Shown here: positions 15,745 to 22,500 of the stretch, in pieces
Layout: every line of letters starts with the position of its first letter
Position numbering within the stretch: the first letter of the stretch is position 1
Assembly (NCBI GenBank): GCA_017460665.1
Contig: JAFUAO010000007.1
Location: 1 to 36,243, forward strand
Length of the DNA: 36,243 bases
Source: Ruminococcus sp.
GTDB lineage: Bacteria; Bacillota; Clostridia; Oscillospirales; Ruminococcaceae
Direction of reading: 5' to 3'
Notes under the pieces: model-generated
Seen by the model: the letters and a program-made list of their open reading frames with translations, nothing else
The model's database searches: none
Told to the model about the DNA's origin: nothing
Position numbers and translations under genes: made by a program

Positions 15745-15852
15745 TCAGTTTTCAAGTTCAGCCCTGACCTCATATCCGCCCTTGAAAACAATTATTATTT
15801 CTTTCTTGCTGACTACCTTTACGCATTCAATGACCTTGCGTAATAATAGTTC
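15745..15852 (-). pseudogene. C-terminal remnant of another serine recombinase
   Basis: In a frame different from the 15827-16666 gene, and overlapping its end, the minus strand reads ELLLRKVIECVKVVSKKEI and then IIVFKGGYEVRAELEN before a stop. This is the usual end of large serine recombinases. No upstream part remains in this frame, so a third recombinase appears to be reduced to its last ~35 residues. Confidence 0.6.
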
Positions 15853-16666
15853 CGTTGATAAATTCAACCTCAATAACGCACGAATGGCTCACCACGATCC
15901 GCTTTACGCACGATCTCAGCAAGCCAGTATCAAGGGTATTAATTTTTTCTCTGCCAAGCAGCAGCGACTTTAACAGCTCCGTTTTCTGCGGAACATCGCT
16001 ATAAGTACAGCGGTTATATTTCAGCTCGGCAAGTCGGAGAATATCGTTTCTGATCTCGTCAGCACTTTTAGTGCCATTGTCAATGGCACGGTCAATATCG
16101 CTCTGCTTGCAGAGTATCTCCGATGTCGGTCTGTATTCGCTGACAAGAGCCTCGGCTTCAATAAGCGTCGGATTTGCAATTACTGTATTCAGAATATTGA
16201 GGATAGCACTTGTCAGCATTTCGTCAGTCAGCTTGAATAAATAAGGGTGGCAGTCATGATTGCGGCAGTCCCATAATTCAGCTTTAGTCCTGAACAGCCG
16301 TTTGCCGCATTCCTTGCATACCGTAAGACTGCGGACTGCTTGCAATTCGTCAGGAACTATGCAGAGCGAAGTTGCTTTTGCAGTCTTGCGCTCGTTGACA
16401 GCTCTGAGAACGTCCTCACTTATGAGCTGGGGATAAACGTCCGTACCGAGATATTTCTCGTTTTCAAGAACACGCTTGACCATGTTTTTATTCCATGCAG
16501 CTCCCTCGCTGTAGGGGACAGCCATTTCCCTTGCTATATCATTCAGGCTGCGTCCTGCCATGTACTCGCTGAAAATTGTAAACACAGCAAGTACCTCTGT
16601 CGGCTCAGTTTCAATAACGCCGTTCCGCATTGTATATCCGAATGGTATAGTTCTGTTTTTGCCCAT
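15827..16666 (-). CDS. Recombinase-family protein lacking the catalytic resolvase domain
   Basis: A 279-residue protein made only of the Recombinase and zinc-ribbon regions of large serine recombinases. It begins RTIPFGYTMRNG and contains the DNA-binding stretch SLNDIAREM. A zinc ribbon follows (CKECGKRLF...CRNHDCH, about residues 115-138), then a helical C-terminus. The N-terminal resolvase domain with catalytic Ser is absent, and there is no room for it because ATG 16666 follows GGAGGTGA at correct spacing. Catalysis-free companions of this kind occur beside full recombinases in integrative elements of Clostridia, as accessory proteins of unproven role. The reading frame is intact. Confidence 0.78.
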   Translation of the reverse strand: MGKNRTIPFGYTMRNGVIETEPTEVLAVFTIFSEYMAGRSLNDIAREMAVPYSEGAAWNKNMVKRVLENEKYLGTDVYPQLISEDVLRAVNERKTAKATSLCIVPDELQAVRSLTVCKECGKRLFRTKAELWDCRNHDCHPYLFKLTDEMLTSAILNILNTVIANPTLIEAEALVSEYRPTSEILCKQSDIDRAIDNGTKSADEIRNDILRLAELKYNRCTYSDVPQKTELLKSLLLGREKINTLDTGLLRSCVKRIVVSHSCVIEVEFINGTIITQGH

Positions 16667-16733
16667 ATTTCTCACCTCCGACACCACTATACCACAAAAG
16701 GTCTGTTTTTTCTATTCACCAACACCAACAAAA

Positions 16734-16762
16734 ATGCTCTCTGTTTTTCGTGCAGAGAGCAT
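16734..16762 (-). terminator. Terminator after the broken recombinase
   Basis: ATGCTCTCTG / CAGAGAGCAT, perfect 10-bp stem with a nine-base loop; TTTTT follows on the minus strand. It lies just beyond the stop of the recombinase fragment at 16772. Confidence 0.8.
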
Positions 16763-16771
16763 AAAGACGTA

Positions 16772-17197
16772 TTATATTTCTTCGGTAAATTTTAGACCCC
16801 CCATGATATGAAATTCAAGACTATTGCCATTGACAATTATTTTATCAACTAGGAATTCAAAAGCCTCCGCTTCAAAATCTACCATAATATGGTCACGCTT
16901 TTCAAAGTAGTCTATGAGAATTTTAATGTCCTTGAGCGTATCATCGCTGTTCTGTGATAGCATTCGTAAGTCCTTAGTGAGCTTATTTATTTTCACATTT
17001 ATCTCGGCAGTTTGCTCGTTAAACTTTGCTTCATTTAGAAATCCTTTAGTCCGCAACTCGGCTATTACTCGGAGCTGTTCCTTTAATTGGAATATGCTTT
17101 TTCGGAGCTCTATAACATTTGCATTTCCGACAGTCTGTTTAAGTTCAAGCTCCTGTAAGGAAGTGCGTATAGGCTCAAACAGATTCTTATATAAGGT
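16772..17197 (-). pseudogene. C-terminal fragment of a large serine recombinase
   Basis: The open frame can be read from about 17197 (TLYKNLFEPIRTSLQELE) through the coiled coil (ELRKSIFQLKEQLRVIAEL) to the typical end (DYFEKRDHIMVDFEAEAFEF and KIIVNGNSLEFHI). About 140 residues remain and there is no start codon at the front. Upstream the sequence changes abruptly into the end of a membrane-protein gene. The matching N-terminus (MDKTRTAAYCRVST...) lies 2.3 kb away at 19536-19688, so one recombinase gene was split, with its middle lost. Confidence 0.82.
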
Positions 17198-17837
17198 TGA
17201 GTATTCCTATCAGCCCGAACATTGAAAGTCCGAAGCTGGGCATGATAATTCCGGGGAGATCCTGAAACTTCACAGGATCAATTTTTCGGCAGGTAATGCC
17301 GAATATCAGAAAGACTATCGGATTAAGTATCACGCATATTTTCGGCACATCAAGTGCGCCGTTCAGAATGGCGATTATCACCAGTACTGTCGGCACTAAC
17401 AGCGAAATATAGCCCGCTGCAAATGTAGGCATTATCTGCTTGTACAGCTTTTCAAGAATGTCATCAGCAATTTGCAGATCACCATGTATCAATGCACCCT
17501 TGTAAATAAGTGCCTGTATGCAGACAAAGGAATGAATGAAAATTCCTGCCATTGAGCCGAAATATCCGAAGCCGATAGTCAGATAGCCGAGCAGCGAATG
17601 AGTTTCGGCGATCTGCATTCCGATGGAATAAAAACCAAGTCCCACCAATGCGTCACCTATCAGCGCAAGTGCAATGGAAAGACCAAATCTCCAGTCAGCC
17701 ATTTTTGTCCAGTTGCTGTCAATATTCTTCGATGTGCCCAGCTTTTCATTACCCTTGCCTTTAAGGTCAAATAGAACATCACCCACACAGCAAAGCAGAC
17801 CTCCGATAAGTCCTAAAATTGAGAAAACTAAATACAT
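17187..17837 (-). CDS. Polytopic membrane protein of unknown function
   Basis: A 216-residue protein with about six membrane helices. It starts MYLVFSILGLIGGLLCC and has a conserved-looking DADL-like loop (VGDVLFDLKGKGNEKLG) and SNWTKMADWRF after the first helix. It may belong to the DUF6796 group, recalled by pattern only. AAAGGAG precedes ATG 17837. Its stop lies at the breakpoint with the recombinase fragment, so the last few residues (GILNLI) could be altered by that junction. Last gene of the inserted minus-strand cassette. Confidence 0.75.
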   Translation of the reverse strand: MYLVFSILGLIGGLLCCVGDVLFDLKGKGNEKLGTSKNIDSNWTKMADWRFGLSIALALIGDALVGLGFYSIGMQIAETHSLLGYLTIGFGYFGSMAGIFIHSFVCIQALIYKGALIHGDLQIADDILEKLYKQIMPTFAAGYISLLVPTVLVIIAILNGALDVPKICVILNPIVFLIFGITCRKIDPVKFQDLPGIIMPSFGLSMFGLIGILNLI

Positions 17838-17886
17838 AAAAACTCCTTTATATAATAAAAATCAACGCAGGAAACATCTTTCCCGA

Positions 17887-18483
17887 TCATTTTTTATACC
17901 CCATAACTAAAAACAGATTTTCCTTCTTATTTACCGATATATCAGTAAATCCCACTGTTTTCAGCATTTCGGCTATCTGTTCTGACGTGTATCGTGTCAT
18001 GCAAGGTACCTTCTTCTCCCAATCCACATTGGGATCACCATAATTATTGATGATCGCGACACAGCCGCCATTTACAAGTGAACGGTATATTTCACCGAAG
18101 GACTTTTCGATTTTTTTCCAGAAAAATACTGTCTCAAAAGCCGTAACAAGGTCAACACTGTTATCCTTGAAAGGCAGCTTTTCAGCACTGCCCTTGATTA
18201 TCTTTACACGTCTGCCAAGTTCTTCTTTGTTGACCTTCTGTGCCTTTTTTACGCTTTCATCGGATATATCCACTCCTATGAACTTAGCTTTCGCACTCAT
18301 TTCCAGCATACGTCTGATATTATAGCCACCGCCGCAGCCCAGATCTGCGACCTTACCGTTAGCAGGTATTTTTATCTGCTCCAGTGCCCACTGAGCCATG
18401 GGCAGATGCTCCCTGTCCATGCTCACAAGCATCATTCTCCCAAGAATGCCTCTCGGATTTCCGAAATTATCTGTAAAACTCAT
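17887..18483 (-). CDS. Class I SAM-dependent methyltransferase (Methyltransf_11 type)
   Basis: A 198-residue soluble methyltransferase. Motif I is VADLGCGGGYN at about residues 45-55, followed by the acidic FIGVDISDES, the post-II stretch GSAEKLPFKDNSVDLVTA and a motif III-like SLVNGGCVAI. The substrate is unknown and could be a small molecule or lipid. AAAGGAG precedes the ATG. It is flanked by two membrane-protein genes on the same strand with gaps of 33 and 49 bases, probably one message from the promoter at 19318-19346. Confidence 0.85.
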   Translation of the reverse strand: MSFTDNFGNPRGILGRMMLVSMDREHLPMAQWALEQIKIPANGKVADLGCGGGYNIRRMLEMSAKAKFIGVDISDESVKKAQKVNKEELGRRVKIIKGSAEKLPFKDNSVDLVTAFETVFFWKKIEKSFGEIYRSLVNGGCVAIINNYGDPNVDWEKKVPCMTRYTSEQIAEMLKTVGFTDISVNKKENLFLVMGYKK

Positions 18484-18516
18484 GATCTTTCTCCTTTATT
18501 ATCAATTATTTTTTCA

Positions 18517-19011
18517 TCACAGTAATGCTGCAATGCCGGCAACAATAAGCCCCGTCATAGGACAAACAATGATCGGCCACATAAGTCCGTGTTCAGGAAC
18601 AGCCAGTTTCCACCAGCCTTTCCATTCCCAGTCAGGATGATCTTCAGCCCCTTTGATGAGTCCTTTGTCCTTGACGTATATTCGTGCAAGTACATCAAGG
18701 AGGAAGAAGTCACCGAAGTTCACGAACATCATCTCGGTGTAGCCCGTCCAGAACATTGCCTTGAAGCCGCTTACTCCAGCCAGATGTGCGCTGACAGCCA
18801 TATACAGGAACATAAGCAGGTAAAGCGGTATGAGGACGCAGTACATTTTCACCACCTCTGACTTCTCAACGTATGGCCTTGCCGCTTTCTTGATGCCACT
18901 TGGAAACATGGTACTGTAAGCCTGCGGAAACACAAAGAAAAACATTCCCACAACTGCGTTGAACACAACGCACATGACGATACCGTCCATAATAGTTCTT
19001 GACCAGTTCAT
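18517..19011 (-). CDS. Four-helix membrane protein of unknown function
   Basis: A 164-residue protein with about four membrane helices: residues 8-28, 57-78, 84-105 and 143-163. A polar loop (VKDKGLIKGAEDHPDWEWKG) is rich in Asp and Trp. No family is recognised. AGGAGG precedes the ATG. Its place ahead of the methyltransferase suggests a shared role, for example modifying or expelling a small molecule, but nothing in the sequence decides this. Confidence 0.75.
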   Translation of the reverse strand: MNWSRTIMDGIVMCVVFNAVVGMFFFVFPQAYSTMFPSGIKKAARPYVEKSEVVKMYCVLIPLYLLMFLYMAVSAHLAGVSGFKAMFWTGYTEMMFVNFGDFFLLDVLARIYVKDKGLIKGAEDHPDWEWKGWWKLAVPEHGLMWPIIVCPMTGLIVAGIAALL

Positions 19012-19051
19012 ATTTACCTCCTATAATTTTGTGTCAGATAATAAACGCAAC

Positions 19052-19242
19052 TCAGTATACGAATTTGATCCCTGCAAATATCAGCACGATCCCAAAAAAT
19101 GCGAGACCGATACCCATTGCTCCGCCAACTTTAATGTCAGCTTCCTTGCTATGAGCAGTATCAGCAGAGCACCGATGGGATCAAGCGATCCAAACCATTT
19201 CGGAACTTCGAGAGCGTTGGTCAGTATCGCAATTATGTTCAC
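19052..19242 (-). pseudogene. Frameshifted small membrane protein
   Basis: From a GTG at 19242 the frame reads VNIIAILTNALEVPKWFGSL, then DPIGALLILLIARK. A single missing base near 19140 moves the rest into another frame (DIKVGGAMGIGLAFFGIVL, then IFAGIKFVY and stop). With one base restored, this is a ~63-residue protein with two membrane helices. It is the first gene after the promoter at 19318-19346. Confidence 0.6.
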
Positions 19243-19299
19243 CTACATTCTATTTCTGAGGCTTTGATGTTTTAAGAACCTAAAATAATTTGAAATCAT

Positions 19300-19315
19300 G
19301 TTAGAAGCTGCTAAC
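19300..19315. promoter_or_regulatory. Operator-like near-palindrome at the cassette promoter
   Basis: GTTAGAAGCTGCTAAC: GTTAG/CTAAC arms around a GC centre (14 of 16 positions symmetrical). It covers the expected transcription start, immediately after the -10, a typical repressor position. Similar GTTAG/CTAA half sites occur at the tetR, feo and methyltransferase promoters. Confidence 0.5.
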
Positions 19316-19317
19316 TA

Positions 19318-19346
19318 ATTATAGCACAGTTTATCTCGTTTTGCAA
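19318..19346 (-). promoter_or_regulatory. Promoter of the membrane-protein/methyltransferase cassette
   Basis: On the minus strand: TTGCAA (19346-19341), 17-base spacer, TATAAT (19323-19318). The stretch 19347-19480 upstream shows no gene. Confidence 0.78.
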
Positions 19347-19483
19347 GATATTTTGTTATATTGTCCCTTTTCATTTATGTATCTCGATCATCCTTTGTGT
19401 GGGTCAAACTCCTGTCACACGGCTTAAAAGCCCCAACGTCATCCCCCTTTTTTGAAAGAGATCCTTTGGGATCCAGACAGCAA

Positions 19484-19507
19484 AAGATCCCGATATTTCG
19501 GGATCTT
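19484..19507 (-). terminator. Terminator after the recombinase N-terminal remnant
   Basis: Perfect 10-bp stem AAGATCCCGA / TCGGGATCTT with a TATT loop; TTTTGC follows on the minus strand. Confidence 0.75.
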
Positions 19508-19535
19508 CTGATACGCCATCGATCTTGTTATGCCA

Positions 19536-19688
19536 TCATGTCTGGGTATAACAAAATTGATGGCATTCATTTGCGTGGAAATCTATATCCAACATACGAA
19601 AATACTCGATCTGAATTTCAAGACTTGAATCCTGCTCTTCATATTCAGTGCTAACCCGGCAATATGCTGCTGTTCTGGTTTTATCCAT
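19536..19688 (-). pseudogene. N-terminal remnant of a serine recombinase
   Basis: A 50-codon frame from ATG 19688, preceded by GAGGTTGAT. The first ~30 residues (MDKTRTAAYCRVSTEYEEQ, then DSSLEIQIEYF) are the start of a serine recombinase with the catalytic Ser in CRVS. After that the similarity stops and a foreign 20-residue tail leads to TGA. It is the missing start of the fragment at 16772-17197. Confidence 0.82.
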
Positions 19689-19766
19689 ATTATCAACCTC
19701 ACATTTTAAATATCTGCAAATTATTGTATCATTTACAGCTAATCATGTAAAGTATAAAATGGAAAA

Positions 19767-19796
19767 AGCCGTATGTATCGGATAATACATACGGCT
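19767..19796 (-). terminator. Second hairpin downstream of the tRNA operon
   Basis: Perfect 12-bp stem AGCCGTATGTAT / ATACATACGGCT with a six-base loop; TTTTT follows on the minus strand. Confidence 0.8.
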
Positions 19797-19817
19797 ATCG
19801 TCATTGTATATAAAAGA

Positions 19818-19858
19818 AAAGCTACATTTTGTGCATTTAGCAACAAAAATGTAGCTTT
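19818..19858 (-). terminator. Terminator of the tRNA operon
   Basis: 13-bp stem AAAGCTACATTTT / AAAATGTAGCTTT starting five bases after the CCA end of tRNA-His, followed on the minus strand by TCTTTTAT. Confidence 0.75.
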
Positions 19859-19863
19859 CAACT

Positions 19864-19941
19864 TGGGGTGGGAGATGGGATTCGAACCCACGGTCTTCGG
19901 GACCACAATCCGACGCTTTAACCAGCTAAGCTACACCCACC
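19864..19941 (-). tRNA. tRNA-His (GTG)
   Basis: Cloverleaf on the minus strand with the extra 5' G (G-1 paired to C73), D-arm GCTT/AAGC, anticodon GTG in TTGTGGT, T-arm GTGGG TTCGAAT CCCAT and an encoded CCA. Two stem positions do not pair: U6-U67 in the acceptor and A31-C39 at the top of the anticodon stem. It is still convincing as tRNA-His. Last gene of the tRNA operon; the degenerate element begins beyond its 3' end. Confidence 0.93.
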
Positions 19942-19999
19942 ATATAAACAAGAACGAAGCTCTCCATTAAATGGAGACATATAACGGAGAGTTTCGGGA

Positions 20000-20076
20000 T
20001 GGCGCGCCTTGCTGGATTCGAACCAGCGGCTTACTGCTTAGAAGGCAGTTACTCTATCCAGCTGAGTTAAAGGCGC
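20000..20076 (-). tRNA. tRNA-Arg (TCT)
   Basis: Fully paired cloverleaf: acceptor GCGCCTT/AAGGCGC, anticodon loop CTTCTAA (TCT), T-loop TTCGAAT, discriminator G and encoded CCA. It decodes AGA/AGG, codons used often in this window. Confidence 0.97.
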
Positions 20077-20110
20077 ACAGAAAAAGATCAGCAGCCTACT
20101 GCTGCTTTTC

Positions 20111-20184
<74 letters not shown>

Positions 20185-20203
20185 ATGACATTCAACAGAA
20201 AAC

Positions 20204-20232
20204 ATTATACCACACAGAGGGCTCATTGTCAA
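20204..20232 (-). promoter_or_regulatory. Promoter of the tRNA operon
   Basis: Perfect TTGACA (20232-20227), 17-base spacer and TATAAT (20209-20204) on the minus strand, 20 bases before tRNA-Gly. Confidence 0.9.
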
Positions 20233-20318
20233 TAGCGGAGGGCAAAAAAAGTCATTTTGCACAAAAACGCCCTTCCTTCCTCTCTATCATTGCACAGCCC
20301 AGATCCGCTAAAATTCCC

Positions 20319-20369
20319 TGCAAAAAAATTGCAAAAGCTATTGACAAACCGGGGGAAGCGTGCTATCAT
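20319..20369 (+). promoter_or_regulatory. Distal promoter of the transporter operon with TGCAA boxes
   Basis: TTGACA (20341-20346), 17-base spacer, TATCAT (20364-20369). Two TGCAAA boxes lie upstream at 20319 and 20330. The 18 bases ending in the -35 (TTGCAAAAGCTATTGACA) recur, with three changes, at the proximal promoter. Confidence 0.7.
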
Positions 20370-20481
20370 ATAAGTGTAACAACTGTATTACTATCGTTAA
20401 TACACCGATACGATCCGAAGATCGGTCAAAAATTGCTCCAAATGACCAAATATTGCTGTGCAGCCCTGCCTGTTATTTTTT

Positions 20482-20541
20482 CGCAAAAATTGCAAATAAA
20501 CTGCAAGATCTATTGACAGAGCCCCGTTAAAGTAATATCAT
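20482..20541 (+). promoter_or_regulatory. Proximal promoter of the transporter operon with TGCAA boxes
   Basis: TTGACA (20513-20518), 17-base spacer, TATCAT (20536-20541). Boxes CGCAAA (20482), TGCAAA (20491) and TGCAAG (20502) precede it at about 10-base steps. The 18 bases CTGCAAGATCTATTGACA match the distal promoter at 15 positions. The two promoters look duplicated. The leader to the first gene is about 108 bases and shows no riboswitch that I recognise. Confidence 0.7.
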
Positions 20542-20655
20542 TGTATCAGAGGGCTTCCCCTCATTTATGTTAGATCAAAAAAATATATTTCGGCATCGTC
20601 ATTTTCCTTCCCCAGCGACACTAATATATAGAGCTATCCAGAAAAGAGTGATCCA

Positions 20656-21537
20656 ATGAAACGTTCCAATGACCCCTGCGGCAAGCGGCGAGAGCGCATC
20701 GCCAGCGACCTGTGCATACTGCCCAGCCTGCTGGGAGTCCTGATATTCTTCCTGATCCCCTTCGGGATCGTGGTGTACTATTCCCTTATCAGCAACCCGG
20801 TGACGAAGCAGTTCGTGGGGATAGAGAACTACACGAAGCTCTTTTCAAACAACGCCTTCATCACCGCAGTCAAGCACACGGCCCTGTTCTCAGTGATCTC
20901 AGTGCCGCTGGCGGTGGTGCTCTCCATGGCGCTGGCCGTCATGCTGGAGAGGAACATCCCCGGCAAGAGCGCCTTTCGGACGTTCTTCCTGAGCCCCCTG
21001 ATGGTGCCCACGGCCTCAGTAGTGCTGGTGTGGCAGGTGCTCTTCCACAACCACGGCACGATCAATCAGATCATCGAGCACTTCGGCGGCAGCGGCCCCG
21101 ACTGGCTCAAGTCCAACGCAGGACAGGTGGTAATAATACTCATGTTCCTGTGGAAAAACCTAGGCTACAACATGATACTCTTCATGGCGGCCCTTGCCGG
21201 CATACCCCGTGACATCATCGAGGTGGCCGAGCTGGAGGGCGCCGGAAGGATCTATCAGTTCTTCCATATAAAGCTCAGGTATCTCTCGCCCACGATCGTT
21301 TTCGTGACGATCCTGTCCATGATCAATTCCTTCAAGATCTTCCGTGAGGTATACCTCCTCACCGGCGACCACCCCTTTGAGCTGTATATGCTCCAGCACT
21401 TCATGAACAACACCTTCGCTTCGCTGGACTATCAGAAGCTCTCGGCAGCAGCCGTGATCTTTGCGGCGGTGATGATCGTGATCATCGCAGTTCTCCTGAT
21501 CTCGGAGAGCATCTTCGGAAAGGATGTGGAGAACTGA
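20656..21537 (+). CDS. ABC sugar importer permease, MalF/UgpA type
   Basis: A 293-residue inner-membrane permease of the CUT1 (MalF/UgpA) class with six helices. The loop that contacts the ATPase reads EVAELEGAGRIYQFFHI (EAA motif, about residues 193-209). Normally it pairs with a MalG-type permease, a solute-binding protein and an ATPase. The partner permease is the next gene, overlapping by one base. The start is ATG 20656 with only a weak ribosome site (GAGTGAT), perhaps a sign of translational control. First gene of a five-gene operon. Confidence 0.92.
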   Translation: MKRSNDPCGKRRERIASDLCILPSLLGVLIFFLIPFGIVVYYSLISNPVTKQFVGIENYTKLFSNNAFITAVKHTALFSVISVPLAVVLSMALAVMLERNIPGKSAFRTFFLSPLMVPTASVVLVWQVLFHNHGTINQIIEHFGGSGPDWLKSNAGQVVIILMFLWKNLGYNMILFMAALAGIPRDIIEVAELEGAGRIYQFFHIKLRYLSPTIVFVTILSMINSFKIFREVYLLTGDHPFELYMLQHFMNNTFASLDYQKLSAAAVIFAAVMIVIIAVLLISESIFGKDVEN

Positions 21538-22475
21538 TGACAATAAAAAAGCGCAGGCGCCGTGCAGACGTGGCCTTTACCGCTGTGGCAGTGATCGCAG
21601 CCTTCCTCTTCCTGATGCCGACGGTGCTCACTATCGCCAATTCCTTCATGACCTCCTCTGAGATCGCCGCCAACTACGGCGCAATGTTCGGCAATATGAC
21701 CGAGGACAAGAAGGTCTTCATCTCAGAGAACGTCAACCTGAAATTCATTCCCGACAAGGTCACTCTCGCCCAGTACAAGGCAGTGCTGCTAAAGAGCCCG
21801 GACTACCTGATGAAGTTCTGGAACTCAGTGATCCTGACGGTGCCGATCACGTTTTTCCAGCTCCTTGTGGCGGTGTTCGCCTCATACGGCTTCGCCCGGA
21901 GCAAGGGCAAGATCAAGGCTGTGATCTTTTTCAGCTACATAATACTCATGCTCATGCCATATCAGGTGACGCTGGTGCCGAACTTCCTGGTGGCGGACTT
22001 CATCAAGACCGCCGTGACCAACATCTTCTATCCCGACGGCGCTATCCCGAACGGCCTTGCGAATATGCGCTGGGCAGTGATCCTGCCGGGGATATTCTCG
22101 CCCTTCAGCATCTTTCTGCTGACCAAGGCCATGAAGAGGATCCCGATCGCCTACACCGAGGCCGCCCGTCTGGACGGCGCCGGAGAGCTTCAGATACTCT
22201 TCCGGATCTATCTCCCCCTTTGCCGGGGAGCGCTGGTGTCGGTGGCGATGCTGGTGTTCATCGACTTCTGGAACATGGTGGAGCAGCCCCTCATACTCAT
22301 GAAGGACGCCAACTACCACCCCCTTTCGGTATTCCTTTCACAGATAAATACAGGCGACGTCGGACTGGCCTTCGCCGTGGGAACGGTCTATATGGTGCCT
22401 ACCATACTCATGTTCCTCTACGGAGAGGACGATCTGGTAGAGGGCATCACCTACTCCGGCGGCATCAAGGGCTAA
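21537..22475 (+). CDS. ABC sugar importer permease, MalG/UgpE type
   Basis: A 312-residue CUT1 permease with six helices and the EAA motif EAARLDGAGELQILFRIYLP. The outer loop between helices 1 and 2 (about residues 36-88: ANYGAMFGNMTEDKKVF and beyond) is longer than the usual MalG loop and charged, which could be a docking surface for an extracytoplasmic partner. ATG overlaps the previous stop (TGATGA), with GGAG ahead of it. No ATPase gene accompanies the pair; a shared MsmX/UgpC-like ATPase encoded elsewhere is the usual solution in Firmicutes. Confidence 0.92.
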   Translation: MTIKKRRRRADVAFTAVAVIAAFLFLMPTVLTIANSFMTSSEIAANYGAMFGNMTEDKKVFISENVNLKFIPDKVTLAQYKAVLLKSPDYLMKFWNSVILTVPITFFQLLVAVFASYGFARSKGKIKAVIFFSYIILMLMPYQVTLVPNFLVADFIKTAVTNIFYPDGAIPNGLANMRWAVILPGIFSPFSIFLLTKAMKRIPIAYTEAARLDGAGELQILFRIYLPLCRGALVSVAMLVFIDFWNMVEQPLILMKDANYHPLSVFLSQINTGDVGLAFAVGTVYMVPTILMFLYGEDDLVEGITYSGGIKG

Positions 22476-22500
22476 CGACACATCAAAAGGAGATATACAT

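Larger units (their letters stand above)
14105..19700 (-). mobile_element. Degenerate integrated element (recombinase-bearing island)
   Basis: About 5.6 kb that is clearly AT-richer than both flanks, with every gene on the minus strand. It contains parts of three serine recombinases, a decayed DUF1016 gene, small membrane proteins and a methyltransferase. It abuts the terminators behind the 3' end of tRNA-His, a favoured integration setting. I could not find a second copy of the tRNA 3' end near 14.1 kb, so the ends are approximate. The recombinases are broken, so it should be immobile. Confidence 0.6.
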
